Shown here: positions 32,379-42,430 of the stretch, in pieces
Position numbering within the stretch: the first letter of the stretch is position 1
How the letters are laid out: each line of letters opens with the position of its first letter
Assembly (NCBI GenBank): GCA_028274465.1
Contig: CM051455.1
Span: forward strand, 102,608,942-102,672,941
Reading direction: 5' to 3'
Source of the DNA: Plantago ovata
Lineage: Eukaryota; Streptophyta; Magnoliopsida; Lamiales; Plantaginaceae
DNA length: 64,000 nt
Notes under the pieces: model-generated
What the model was told of the DNA's origin: nothing
Database searches by the model: none
What the model saw: the letters and a program-made list of their open reading frames with translations, nothing else
Position numbers and translations under genes: made by a program

Positions 32379-34411
32379 ATGTCAGAACGTACACTGAGGA
32401 TTCCCTTATTTGAGGTTTGGAAAGCCAACTGGCTTTTGGGAGTTCCGCCCAAAGAGTGGATGCCGAGTGCCCTTCATGATGTTTGGGAGTCCTACTGGCG
32501 TGACCACCCGAATGTCTAGTGTCGTTCCTTGCTATATCTTTGATTGTACATGTTTTATATTCAATTGTGTATGTACTAACACGGATCTTTGTATTGCAGA
32601 TGCCACGACCCAGGAGGCCACGATACATGACCCCGCAGTCCCAGAGGAATTATACCGACGGAGAGGACACCGATCAGGGCTCCCCTACTGTTTTAGGGAC
32701 TCCACCTGGGTCGAGCAGGGGATCGACTCCTCATTCCTCCCTCCACGACCCGTGGGCCCACGTTCCAGACGACGGTTGTCCCTTTCAAAGGCCGGAAGAT
32801 GGTCTTATGTGGAATGGTCGCCCTGTCCTTTACCCCAATGGAGAGAAGTAAGTATTAGGCATTAACTGATTTACGAACTTTTAATATATATATATACCGA
32901 ACTAACCTTGTCACTATTGACTTACCTGTTCTTCACAGGTTGTATGGGGAGCACGCTGCTAAAGTACTCAGTTCGATAATACGGAACATAATGGTCCCAC
33001 CGCAAGAGGGTGGCAGCCAGTGGCATTGCATCCCGGACCAAATTAAGGGAGAGCTCTTTGAGGAGCTGAGGGTGAGTTAATATATGCATGTTTAAATACC
33101 ATGTTTTTACATTCCGTTCGACCGCTATGCATGCGAGGGTAGGCGGCGCCCTCTTATATGTCGGACCGCATATTTATGTATGGGTAGGCGGCACCCATTA
33201 TATGCTTGACCGCGTTTAGAACTAGAATGGATAGGCGGCATCCATTACGTGTAGACCGTTCATGCATGATGGGTAGGCGGCGTCCTTATTTGTTTGTAGA
33301 TGACTGTTAACAACCCGATATACCTGAATAGATGTTGTTTTCCCTTGTTATATATTTGATACATGTTAGCTCCCCTTGTTATACTTGAATGTTTTTTAAG
33401 TATTCACCAACGTATGTGTTTCGATGTTTATTTGTAATTGTGTAGAAAGAATTCTTCCTTCCGAAAGCATTGCTGATGGATCTCTGGTGGAGCTTCAACT
33501 CTCACGGTAGTTCCCTTTACAAGTGCATGGTTCATAGCCTGAAGAAAATGTGGAAAGAAAACCGTCCACGTACCGGTGATTGGCCCGGAGATGCAATTTG
33601 GGAGGCGTGGAAGGTGTATTGGACTGACGCGAGAGTCCAGGCGCAGGCTGACCAGAACACTGAGAACCGGAAGAAGCAGCCGAATGATGGGAGCCGTACC
33701 CTGGTGACACACCGTTTTGGCTCTGAGTCGATCGCTACAGCACATGTGAGGCAGAAGGTAAGTATATTAACTTTGTGAATTCATCATTCTTATACTTGTT
33801 ATTTACTTGCATTTCGAACTTTCAAACTAAGTATATGATGCTTTCATGTGTCATTCAGTTGAAGGATAAGGAGAGTCTCCTATTCACCCTGTTCTCGAGA
33901 TCTCAGAAGGCCAAGAACGGACAGTAGTTGTGTGACGAGGCCACAGCAATTGCGGTAAGTATCAACAATACATGTGTTTATTAAATACTGATGATTTCAT
34001 AACTAATTAACAACATAACTAACACCTTATACTCTTGATTTATAATTTCAGACGGCCTACGAGGACAGGATTCGTGATCAGGATCTCACTGTTGAGGAAA
34101 TGAATGCCATTTTCCTCGAGGTGAATCCTACAGACAAGAAGGGCCGTCGCTTGGGACTTGGGAGTGCAGCAGCCGTCCCTGAATTGGACTCGAGGCCGAC
34201 TCGTCGTTCCCGTGCCAGTACATCTTCATCATCTTCAGCAGCAGCAGCAGCAGCTTCCGCTCGAGAGCAGGCCCTCTTACTTCAGTTGCAGGAGAGGGAT
34301 GAGGAGATGAAGAGGTTAGCTGAGGAGCAGGCTGCGCAGAAGGCACAATTTGCTACTATGTTTGCTGAGCTGTATGCGAAGCTGGGGATGCCTCCACCTC
34401 CCTTTCCATGA
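32379..34411 (+). pseudogene. CACTA second gene (TNPA position, Transposase_24-like), one in-frame stop
   Basis: Multi-exon gene after the transposase, in the place of TNPA. Exons by splice borders and frame: 32379 to about 32513, 32600-32847, 32939-33071, 33446-33757, 33859-33954 and 34052-34411. The first exon (MSERTLRIPLFEVWK...) joins in frame to MPRPRRPRYM. The centre resembles the plant En/Spm-family transposase domain (Trp-rich WWSFNSHGSS and KKMWKENRP), and the C-terminus is a glutamine/glutamate-rich coiled coil (EQALLLQLQERDEEMKRLAE). An in-frame TAG lies at 33925-33927. In En/Spm the equivalent protein binds the subterminal repeats. The exon model is inference. Confidence 0.7.
33135..33287 (+). 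repeat. four co-varying hairpins in an intron of the second CACTA gene
   Basis: Four units at 33135-33153, 33180-33198, 33227-33245 and 33269-33287. Each has the invariant 7-nt loop AGGCGGC between two 6-nt arms: GAGGGT/GCCCTC, ATGGGT/ACCCAT, ATGGAT/ATCCAT and ATGGGT/GTCCTT. The first three keep pairing while the arm sequence changes. Spacing is 42-47 bases, and a GACCG word follows most units. They lie in the intron 33072-33445. Confidence 0.75.
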
Positions 34412-34673
34412 TACCCCTATCCTTTTCGACTTTATTTACTATTTTCTACATGAATACTGTGTACACTATGATATTATTTTGGATTAGTATTGTGTACGTA
34501 TGATTATTATTATATGTATGGAGGATTTTGGTACATTTATTATCATTTTTTTGGATTATTTTTTGGTTTATTTGGTCTATAGAATTTCTGTAACATGTTG
34601 CTTAATTAAACAGGTTGCATTTGATTTTGAGTCTCATTATTATATCTAAAAAAAAAATAAAAAAAAAAAAGTT
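34412..34673 (+). other. 3' untranslated / AT-rich spacer of the CACTA element
   Basis: T-rich sequence after the second gene's stop, ending in an A-rich run (34649-34670) just before the right subterminal repeats. No coding signal. It probably holds the shared polyadenylation region. Confidence 0.4.
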
Positions 34674-35030
34674 TAGCAACCGATGACCTCATCCGTCGCT
34701 ATATACAGCGACGGATAAGGCTTATCCGTCGCTAAAAGCCCCGGACTTTTAGCGACGGATAAGGCTTATCCGTCGCTGTATATAGCGACGGATGAGGTCA
34801 TCGGTTGCTAAAAGTCCGGTGACTTTAGCGACGGATAAGTCATCGGTTGCTAAAAGTCAACCTCATTTTCCGTCGCTAATCCGTCGCAAATTCGCGACGA
34901 ATTACTCATCGGTCGCTAATTCGCTAGCGACGACGATTTTATCCGTCGCTAAAAATACCGATCGGTCGCTAGCTTATTTAGCAACCGATCGGGGAGGTTT
35001 AGCGACGGATTGTTCCGTCGCTAAACTCCA
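34674..35030 (+). repeat. right subterminal repeats of the CACTA element
   Basis: Again more than a dozen copies of AGCGACGGAT-type motifs in both orientations. A third variant, AGCAACCGAT, is seen here. Head-to-head pairs form hairpins (for example around 34703-34715 and 34746-34795). It mirrors the left end, as expected for CACTA transpososome binding. Confidence 0.9.
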
Positions 35031-35044
35031 CGTTTCTTGTAGTG

Positions 35045-37044
35045 AAGTGGCTCCCGCGTTTCGCAAGCCAAAAGGCATGACCTTAAAGGGATATACCCCT
35101 GAGTGAGTTACGAAAGCGGTTTTATCCACGTCCTCTCGTGCCATGGGGACTTGGTAATATCCTTGGGACGTGTCCATGAAGCTAAGTCGTTCGGCGCCGG
35201 CCGTCGAATTTACTAGTTGGTCGATTCGAGGCAGGGGGTAGGGGTCCCGAGGACAATGTTTGTTGAGGTCCGTGAAATCGTTGCACATTCTCCACTTTCC
35301 TTTGCCCTTGCTTACTAGTACGACGTTGCATAGCCAATCCGAAAAATGTGTGGGTCGAATGTGTCCGGCTTTCAGAAGTTTCGACACTTCTTCGTCGATT
35401 ATCAAGTTCTTCTCTCTACTAAAGTTCCTTTGCTTTTGGCTAACGGGCTTGGCTTTTGGATTCACGTTGAGCCTATGAACGATGACTTGGGGAGAGATCC
35501 CCTTGAGGTCTAAGGTTCTCCATGCGAAGACATCTGAGTTCTCTCGTAGGAAGAGTGATAAGGATAGCTCGAGTTCCTCCGGTAGATCAGCTGCTATCTT
35601 GGTGGTTCGTGTGGGGAAAGCCTCGAAAAGAGGGAGGTCTTTTACTTCGGAAGATGGTTCGATACGCTCCTTCCCTTCGACATTGCCTGACGGGAAGTCT
35701 AGTCCGCTATTATCCTTGACCACCATGCACTGCCTCTTCGAGGCTGAAGAGGTTTCGAGCCCCTTCTCGATGAATTCGAGTGGAGGGAGTTTGGACTGTG
35801 TGGTTGTACAGTAGCATTCCCATGCTTCTTTAGGATCTCCTTTGACCTCTCCTACTCCAACCTAGGTGGGAAATTTCATTTTCATGTGGTAAGTAGAGGC
35901 CACGACTTGAAATTGGTTGAGCCCGGGGCGTCCGAATAGGACGTTGTATCCCAAGGGTGCGTCGACTACCACGTATTGGCAATGGTGGGTGACCTTCGAA
36001 GGATTCGTTCCCATAGATGTCAATAGCCAAAGGGTTCCTAGGGGTTTGACCACGGCGCCCTCGAAACCTGATAAATTTGTTGAAACATCTAGGAAATCGG
36101 TCCCTTCGATCTTTATTTTTTTAGGGTAGCCGTAGTGATTACGTTCACTGAACTGCCGGTGTCCACCAAGATCTTGCTGACGTTGAAATCGGAAATGACC
36201 ATCGAAACTACCAAAGGGAAATTTGGGTCTTGGTTTCGAGTGGTCTCTGGGGAGGGGACATCGTTATGATCGAAAACTATGGCCAAACTTTGTTCTTCGA
36301 GGATCCCGACATTGAAAGTCGGCGCGCGTGGGGCGTAGGCATTTCTCATTTTCTGCCCCGTTCGATCCCTTTCCTTCCTTGAGTCGCCTCCCGTGGGGCC
36401 TCCCGCAATGTACTTGATTTCCCCGAAGATAGGTTCATTATATGAATTGTCCTCCCTTGTTTTCCTTTCCACGGTCGGGGGAAATTTCGAAGGCTAGCTT
36501 CGCTTCCTTGATCATCCTTTCTTCTTCGATGTACTTATTCACGATATCCGAGAGTTCTTCGACGGTCTCAGTTTTTTCTCTCGAGATTTCGGAGGCTAAG
36601 CCTCGATTTCGGGTGTTCGTGAATAAGGTCTGCCTTCGAAAATGCATGGGGTGGTCTTCCACTTGCAAAGCTACGACGTTGAATCGTTGCCACCATCGTC
36701 GAAGGGGTTCGTCGCTTTTTTGTATGATGTCTTGTAGACAACTACTCGACTGTCGAGACTTTTTGTAGTCGGTGAAATGGCCTAGGAATGCTTGGACTAG
36801 GTCCGCGTAAGAGTGGATCGATCCGGTGGGCATATTGTAGTACCATTCGGTGGCAACCCCTTCGAGGGTACCCGGGAAAACGATCACCATATCTCTCTCA
36901 TCATGTCCATAAGTTTGCATCATGTTTTCGAACTTAACCCTATGTTCGTGGGGGCAAGTTATCCCGGCATACTTGGGCAAACTTTTGGGGTCCTTCTCTA
37001 GGCCGGGATCGAATGGCGCATCAACTTGGTGGATAGAGGGTTAG
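35045..37044 (-). mobile_element. truncated Tat-lineage Ty3/gypsy, 5' half (gag, protease, RT)
   Basis: Continuation of the minus-strand gypsy fossil split by the CACTA element. Parts on the minus strand: end of gag (about 37000-36440), protease with the DTGSS active site (about 36160), a linker, and RT up to the conserved FGLRNAGAT motif next to the insertion point (about 35620-35048). It ends at 37044 against GlnRS upstream DNA with no 5' LTR or primer-binding site, so the element is truncated. Broken, with several breaks. Confidence 0.85.
36438..36980 (-). pseudogene. gypsy gag region
   Basis: Fossil retrotransposon gag: a WYYNMPTGSI...FLGHF core followed by LRRWWQRFN, the usual plant gypsy gag pattern. 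Truncated upstream by the junction with the GlnRS fragment at 37045. Confidence 0.7.
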
Positions 37045-38576
37045 GCACCAATTAAAGTAACCCGCGTGGCTTTTTGGCCTAAAAAAGAAGGAATCCATTG
37101 AAAATTAAAGAGGATTCCGTTATTCTATTCTTTCGACACGCAATTAGGGTTTTAGTTTTACATTTTTTACCAGTCTCTCTAAACAATCTAACGTCATACC
37201 TTCACAGCTCGCTCCCTCAAAGAAGATGGTGGGGAAACATGACGGCGATAAGCCACTTGATTTGTTTCTCAATATTGGTTTAGATGAACGAACGGCCAAA
37301 AACACCGTCGCCAACAACAAAGTCACAAACAATCTCACTGCCGTCATTCACGAGGTGCGTGCGTGCATCCCAAACTCCATTTGCATGTTTGTTTTTCATT
37401 TCATATACTCTTTAGCTCAAATTTCTGCTTGTCTTATGCCTATGTTAATTTGGAAACAAACTGACTGATTGTGGAAAGGAATATTCGATTCGTGCTTAGT
37501 TGATTTAGGATGGATTTGTTGCTGCGTGATGTTTATCAATCCGATTTTGGTTGAGAATTGTTTATTTTCAGTTTATACTAGTTCAATCATATTCGATTCG
37601 TGCTTAGTTGATTTAGGATGGATTTGTTGCTGCGAGATGTTTATCAATCCGACTTTGGTTGAGAATTGTTCATTTTCAGTTTATAATAGTTCAATCAATA
37701 GCTAAACTCCAAACAGTGTTGGATTAAACGTCTTAACTTGATTTGAAGGTGTTGTTGGTATATGAGCTTACTTATTATATCTAGTTAATAATATTTGGAT
37801 ACTGTATTTCAGGCTGGCGTAGCTACTAGTGGTTGTGAACGATCTGTCGGCAATTTGCTCTACACGGTGAGTCGATACTTTCATTGGGAGGTTTTGTTTA
37901 CATGAGTAGTAGCTCATAGTTGGCTATGTTTGTATATATGGTACAATTTCGTTGTTTCGATGGGTAGAAGCATTCGTGGATTAGGTTTCTTATGCATCCT
38001 GTGTGTGGATGCTTTGTTGCTTTTTTTATGTACCAATACTTTACATGACTTGATTTCATGTTTTCCGTTGGCAGGTCGCCACAAAATTTCCGGAAAATGC
38101 TCTTGTGCATCGGCCTACTTTGCTTTCATATATTACCACATTCAAGGTTAACAAGTTTTATTTATTTATTGTATTTTATACTTTACACCATTATGGTTTT
38201 CAAATGCGATACTAGTCATTTTCTCTGTTTTCGTAGATTAAGACCCCTGCTCAGTTGGAAGCTGCCTTTTCTTTTCTTTCTGCTACTTCATCCGATAACT
38301 TGAAATCCGATGACTTCGAAGAAGCTTGTGGTGTTGGTACGAGAATATTCGTAATATGTATTAATTGAAGGCTCTTTTGATTATGAATTTATTTGAGAAT
38401 TCGGGTGGGTTGCATCTTTAGACATTTTTTTATGGGTGTAAGTCATCATTTAATATGCCCTAGAAAGCTTAGGGAACACACAACTCTTTGTTATGTATCT
38501 GGACTGCTGTGAAGTAACTCTGATGTGCCTCTGCTTTAGCAGTTTGTTTCTTGTAATGAATTCAATGTCTTACTTC
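37045..38576 (+). pseudogene. GlnRS 5' fragment 2: exons 1-4
   Basis: Second partial GlnRS copy. Exons at 37226-37354, 37813-37866, 38075-38146 and 38237-38336. All splice borders are intact and the 118-residue frame is open; one exon-3 change converts the ALVH context from ANALVH to ENALVH. Only about 180 bases upstream of the ATG remain, because the truncated gypsy element starts at 37044. The telo-box-like TTAGGGTTT is at 37144-37152. It ends inside intron 4 at the same base as the other fragments and joins the 40-base upstream segment of the next MULE. Confidence 0.85.
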
Positions 38577-38616
38577 GGCCCTTCCAACCGATATCAAAAC
38601 CCGACACATCGATTAA

Positions 38617-41600
38617 GGGAAAATTATATAGAGAAACTATCAGGCGGTGCCTATGTTGGCGAAAAATTCGCCTTCACACCCTTTAGGTTGTTGACTTTTA
38701 GGGGGGTATGAAATGTCCAGAATGCCACTAGTTAATTAACTGAAAAGACATGATTAGCACACCTAAATATGAGTTGATGACATTCATAGTGTCACTCCAC
38801 GCGCTCAAAACCTTCTTTTTGTCAGAACGAATGTACCCATCACACTGTAGCTGGGGTTGGTTTTCGATGATATGTGATAGTTGGATTCACACACCACCAC
38901 ACATTCAAACTAAGATGTCTCTGATTCCTTACAAAAAAAAAAAAACACTGAAACTTCAATTTTACGGGTAGTTTTCATTGATTGTTGGTAAATCAATGAC
39001 TCTTTCACATGACATTACACGATATCATATTCGACAGTCTCAGGCGGCAGGTTTGTTCAATTTTATCTGGCATTATTTTTGAAGAAGTTTAATTTGTCAG
39101 TTAATTAACGTTTTCCGATGGAATTTTGTTTAGCTATGCTTCATGTAATGCTGGGTTGGAGAAGGAATAGACCGAATTCCGATAATAGTTATGAACGGAT
39201 GCTATCAGCGGTTGCTGCGAATCCGACAGTACTAGATGATGTTACAGTTGAAGAAGGTGGGTCCCCAAAATCATTTTTGATAAAAGTCTATTTTCAACAT
39301 CTTCTGCAATAAATAGAGTTACATCGTTATTCTATTTGTGTTTTAGTTGGGACCATCACAGGAACAAACAATTGTGGGTGTGGGGATTCATTGTCCTTTT
39401 GGTTTGTAATTGTCTGGTTAATTGTAACACGTGGGTATTATTGGTTGTAATTTTCTATACTTATGTAGACATGTATAATTTTCTGAAAGGCTTATCCAGG
39501 CAATCCCCGCATGTGAAAGGCTTCTTCTTCTTATAGGGGATCTCACCAAATGAATAGTGTCGCTTTGTTTTTGGCCTGCCAGCTGACAGCTTTCTTGGTG
39601 GTGCAGTAATTTTCTTCACCTCCCCCATGGCCCTTATACATTCACCGCGCAATGATGTGGGTATTGGCTGGATTTCAGGAGAATATGCTAGTTTGGAGGT
39701 GGCAACAAAGAAACAAGGATCAATCACACCTACAACATGTGGTAGCTTTTGAGAAATGACCTGGGTTGCGTGCACGGAAAACCCTGCAGCTGCCACCCAT
39801 AACAAGTACAAGTCCTCTTCTTCAGATCCACAGTTTGTGTAGTGTTGGATAGAACCTCATATATACCGGTTTCATCATCTCCATCTGGCGAAATAATCAC
39901 CCAACACCTTCCTTTCTCAACAAAGGCATTCCATTGGTTCTCCCGGCGAGGGCAAAGCGTCCCTGTCAAAACACGACTTTCACTCCTACGTTCTGAATAC
40001 CATCGCATCAGAACCTTGCGTATGCTATCAAGCATGACCATCGGAGGCAGGGACCGTAAAGGAACTATTCGAGTATTGAAAAACTCTGCAGCATTTGAAG
40101 TCATCTCCCCATAACGTACCACATTTGGAGAATATGCAACTGCCCACATCTTTGGAGGGAGATTTTTTAGGAAAGCAACTGCCCGTGGCCCACCTACATC
40201 TTCAAACTGTGATACACACTCCTCGAACAGAGACTTTGTAGGAGCATAGGCGCATCTGTTCAATAACCCCCACAATCTTCTTCCGGTACAATACAGTGGC
40301 AGGGTTGGGGTACTTGCCTTTTAGATTGAGTCCCACACGAAATAATGTTGTCAATACCAACCGCGAAAGGTGAAATGTACTTATAAAAGATTTGCAACCT
40401 AGATGCCAAAGACAGTAGAAGTGCCTCGGTTCAGCATACACGGCCGGGAGGGCAACCATTATCCCATCATGTCGGTCAGAAAGAAAAATATCTTCTTCTC
40501 ATGGCGAACGTGTGTTTGCAGCATTCCTGCATTAAATTATGACACAATAAGTCTATTGAATATGCGAGTAGTTAAATTTACATGACATAATTCAATATTT
40601 AACATACGTATGAAGTAGGTCTAATTATCTGTTGTTTCTGCATCCACTATTCCAAAAGCCACCGGAAACAACCCTGACATTGATACACATTGCCACATAA
40701 CCAGTAAGGTAAATACACTTGTACAATAAATGTAATTGATCTTATAATAACTTTATAATAGTAACACATTAACTGAGAATTTACCATTGTCACCGTCCTT
40801 GCCAAGAGCAGTCAGGAGTTGCCCTTTATATTTCCCTTTCAATGATGTAGCATCAATAAAAAGCATAGGGCGACAACGGCTGAAACCATCTAAGCTCGCT
40901 TGGAACGCCAAGAAGCAACGACAAAACTCATTTGTCTCACGCTTTGTCTGTATATCAAACACAGAACCGGGGTTGGTTTCTTGCACGACCCTCCCATACC
41001 ATTGAAGTGCGTTAAACGAGTCCTTATATCCACCATAAATCTTATCTCTATAAATCTGAAGTGCTCTCCATGCCTTAATATAATTAACAGTCATCCCATA
41101 TTTAGTCGACATCAAGTTCTCCACTGCCTTCCCATTGATACCAGGATTTTGCTTAACATTCTCCAATACCATTGCAACTATCATTTTGGGTGTGAAGCGA
41201 GAACTATCATCCTTCATCAACAAAATGTTGCAGTCATGCACAAGCACCCCGCTATTGATCAAGAAATATTCCATCACACCATTAATCTTTTTCTTAGTCC
41301 CAGAAAGTTTCCACTTGCACCCCATTGTGTTTCGCTTCTTACAGTACACGGACACACCTTGCTTGTTGTTCTTAGAAAAAGCATATTTAAAGCCAAAGTG
41401 ACCCGCATACTTTATTAACTCACTACGAAACTCGTCTGAACCACCAAAGAATTTATGGCCAATCCCCCTGATATTACTAGCCCAGATCTTGCTTACAAGT
41501 GGAGTAACCACCTCTAGAGGAGTAACATCAAAACGTGGTGTCATATCTTCATCAAATTCTGCCGAACCAAAATTTTGAGAACATTCTCTGCCAACCATTG

Positions 41601-42430
41601 TGGCTCTACTTTTTTACATTTTCCACTTCTAACATTCTCCTCAGACATCCCTCGACTATCTACAACAACATCATTGTATGTCATCTTCAAATCTACTACT
41701 TTGGGACATAAATTACCAATATGGTACATCATAACAACAAAATTGGCATCACAATTCATGCTTACAGCGGGGTATGTACCGATAGAGTAGGTAAATGAAA
41801 TTGCACTTTGATTTACTAGGGTCGACCACTTCATCCTAACACTATTCAATCGGTCATCATATTTGGAATGTTCATGAATGGTGATGCCAGATTGTACCTG
41901 GTTGTAGTCGACCATGAGTACGCAAATCAGTTTCTTCATTTGAATACCTGCTTCTTCCGTATACGTCTCCATCATCCGCTCCAAATCGCCTAGATCAATG
42001 ACTCTACCGTATACGCAAATCTCCTAGATCAATGACTCTGTAAGAATGTTTTTGAATTTTCCCCCTTTTTTCATGAAGTTCATCTGAGAGAATGAATGTT
42101 TGATGTCACTATTTATATGAAACATCTTCAGAAAGAATTTGAAATTCAAAAATCTCTGACACCTTTTCCCGGAGAGATAATGAATCGAGCTGGGTGGGTG
42201 TGAATGAATTCCGGAGAGTGTTGGGGAGAGAGGATAAATTGTTTGAGCCATTAATACGACTAAGCTTCTGTAATTAAGCCGCGCGTGCGTTTCCCTCACA
42301 AGCTGTTAAGACGGAGAGGGTGTGAAAGCGATTTTTTTTTTGCTTTTTGTGTTGACCAGGGTGTGAATGTGAAGATTTTTCAAAAGTGGGTGTTATTAGA
42401 CAATTTTCTCAATTATATACAAGTGCCGGC
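38617..42430 (-). mobile_element. MULE copy C, full length with both ends (3814 bp)
   Basis: The only copy in the window with both ends and no insertion. It starts GGGAAAATTATATAGAG and ends ...TTCTCAATTATATACAAGTGCCGGC. The ends form a degenerate inverted repeat of about 70 bases, the clearest part being GAAAAATTCGC..CACACCCT on the left against GAAAAATCTTCAC..CACACCCT on the right. Flanking 10-bp repeats are CATCGATTAA (38607-38616) and CATTGATTAA (42431-42440), of the length usual for MULEs, with one C/T difference. It carries two exon-like plus-strand segments (39134-39256, 39347-39401) and a dead transposase on the minus strand. Confidence 0.85.
39461..42010 (-). pseudogene. MULE transposase (copy C), several disabling changes
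   Basis: MuDR-type transposase, minus strand, in about four exons. Order: N-terminal DNA-binding domain (41480-41220), catalytic domain with the first acidic motif FIDATSLKGKYKG (about 40860), a GT-AG intron (40785 to 40673), FPVAFGIVDAETTDN (about 40650), a second acidic motif FLSDRHDG (about 40475), the SNAAEFFNTRIVPLRSLPP block (about 40090-40030), and a SWIM zinc finger (about 39790). Disabling changes: a one-base loss in a T-run near 41613, a TAG where TGG is expected after TTDN (about 40620), a TGA just before the second acidic motif, and a frameshift within the SWIM finger that is shared with copies B and D. The C-terminal zinc knuckle is cut off. Confidence 0.8.

Larger units (their letters stand above)
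27317..35044 (+). mobile_element. CACTA (En/Spm-type) DNA transposon, complete ends, 7728 bp
   Basis: Begins CACTACAAGAAA and ends TTTCTTGTAGTG, perfect 12-bp terminal inverted repeats, flanked by the 3-bp target duplication AAG (27314-27316 and 35045-35047). It sits in the RT region of the gypsy fossil, in the middle of the GATYQR peptide. Inside: subterminal repeats at both ends (27335-27715 and 34674-35030), a probable 5' UTR exon and intron (to 28697), a TNPD-type transposase (28707-32258) and a second gene of TNPA position (32379-34411). Ends and gene order are complete, but each gene has one in-frame stop, so it is probably not autonomous. The perfect ends suggest recent insertion. Confidence 0.95.
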
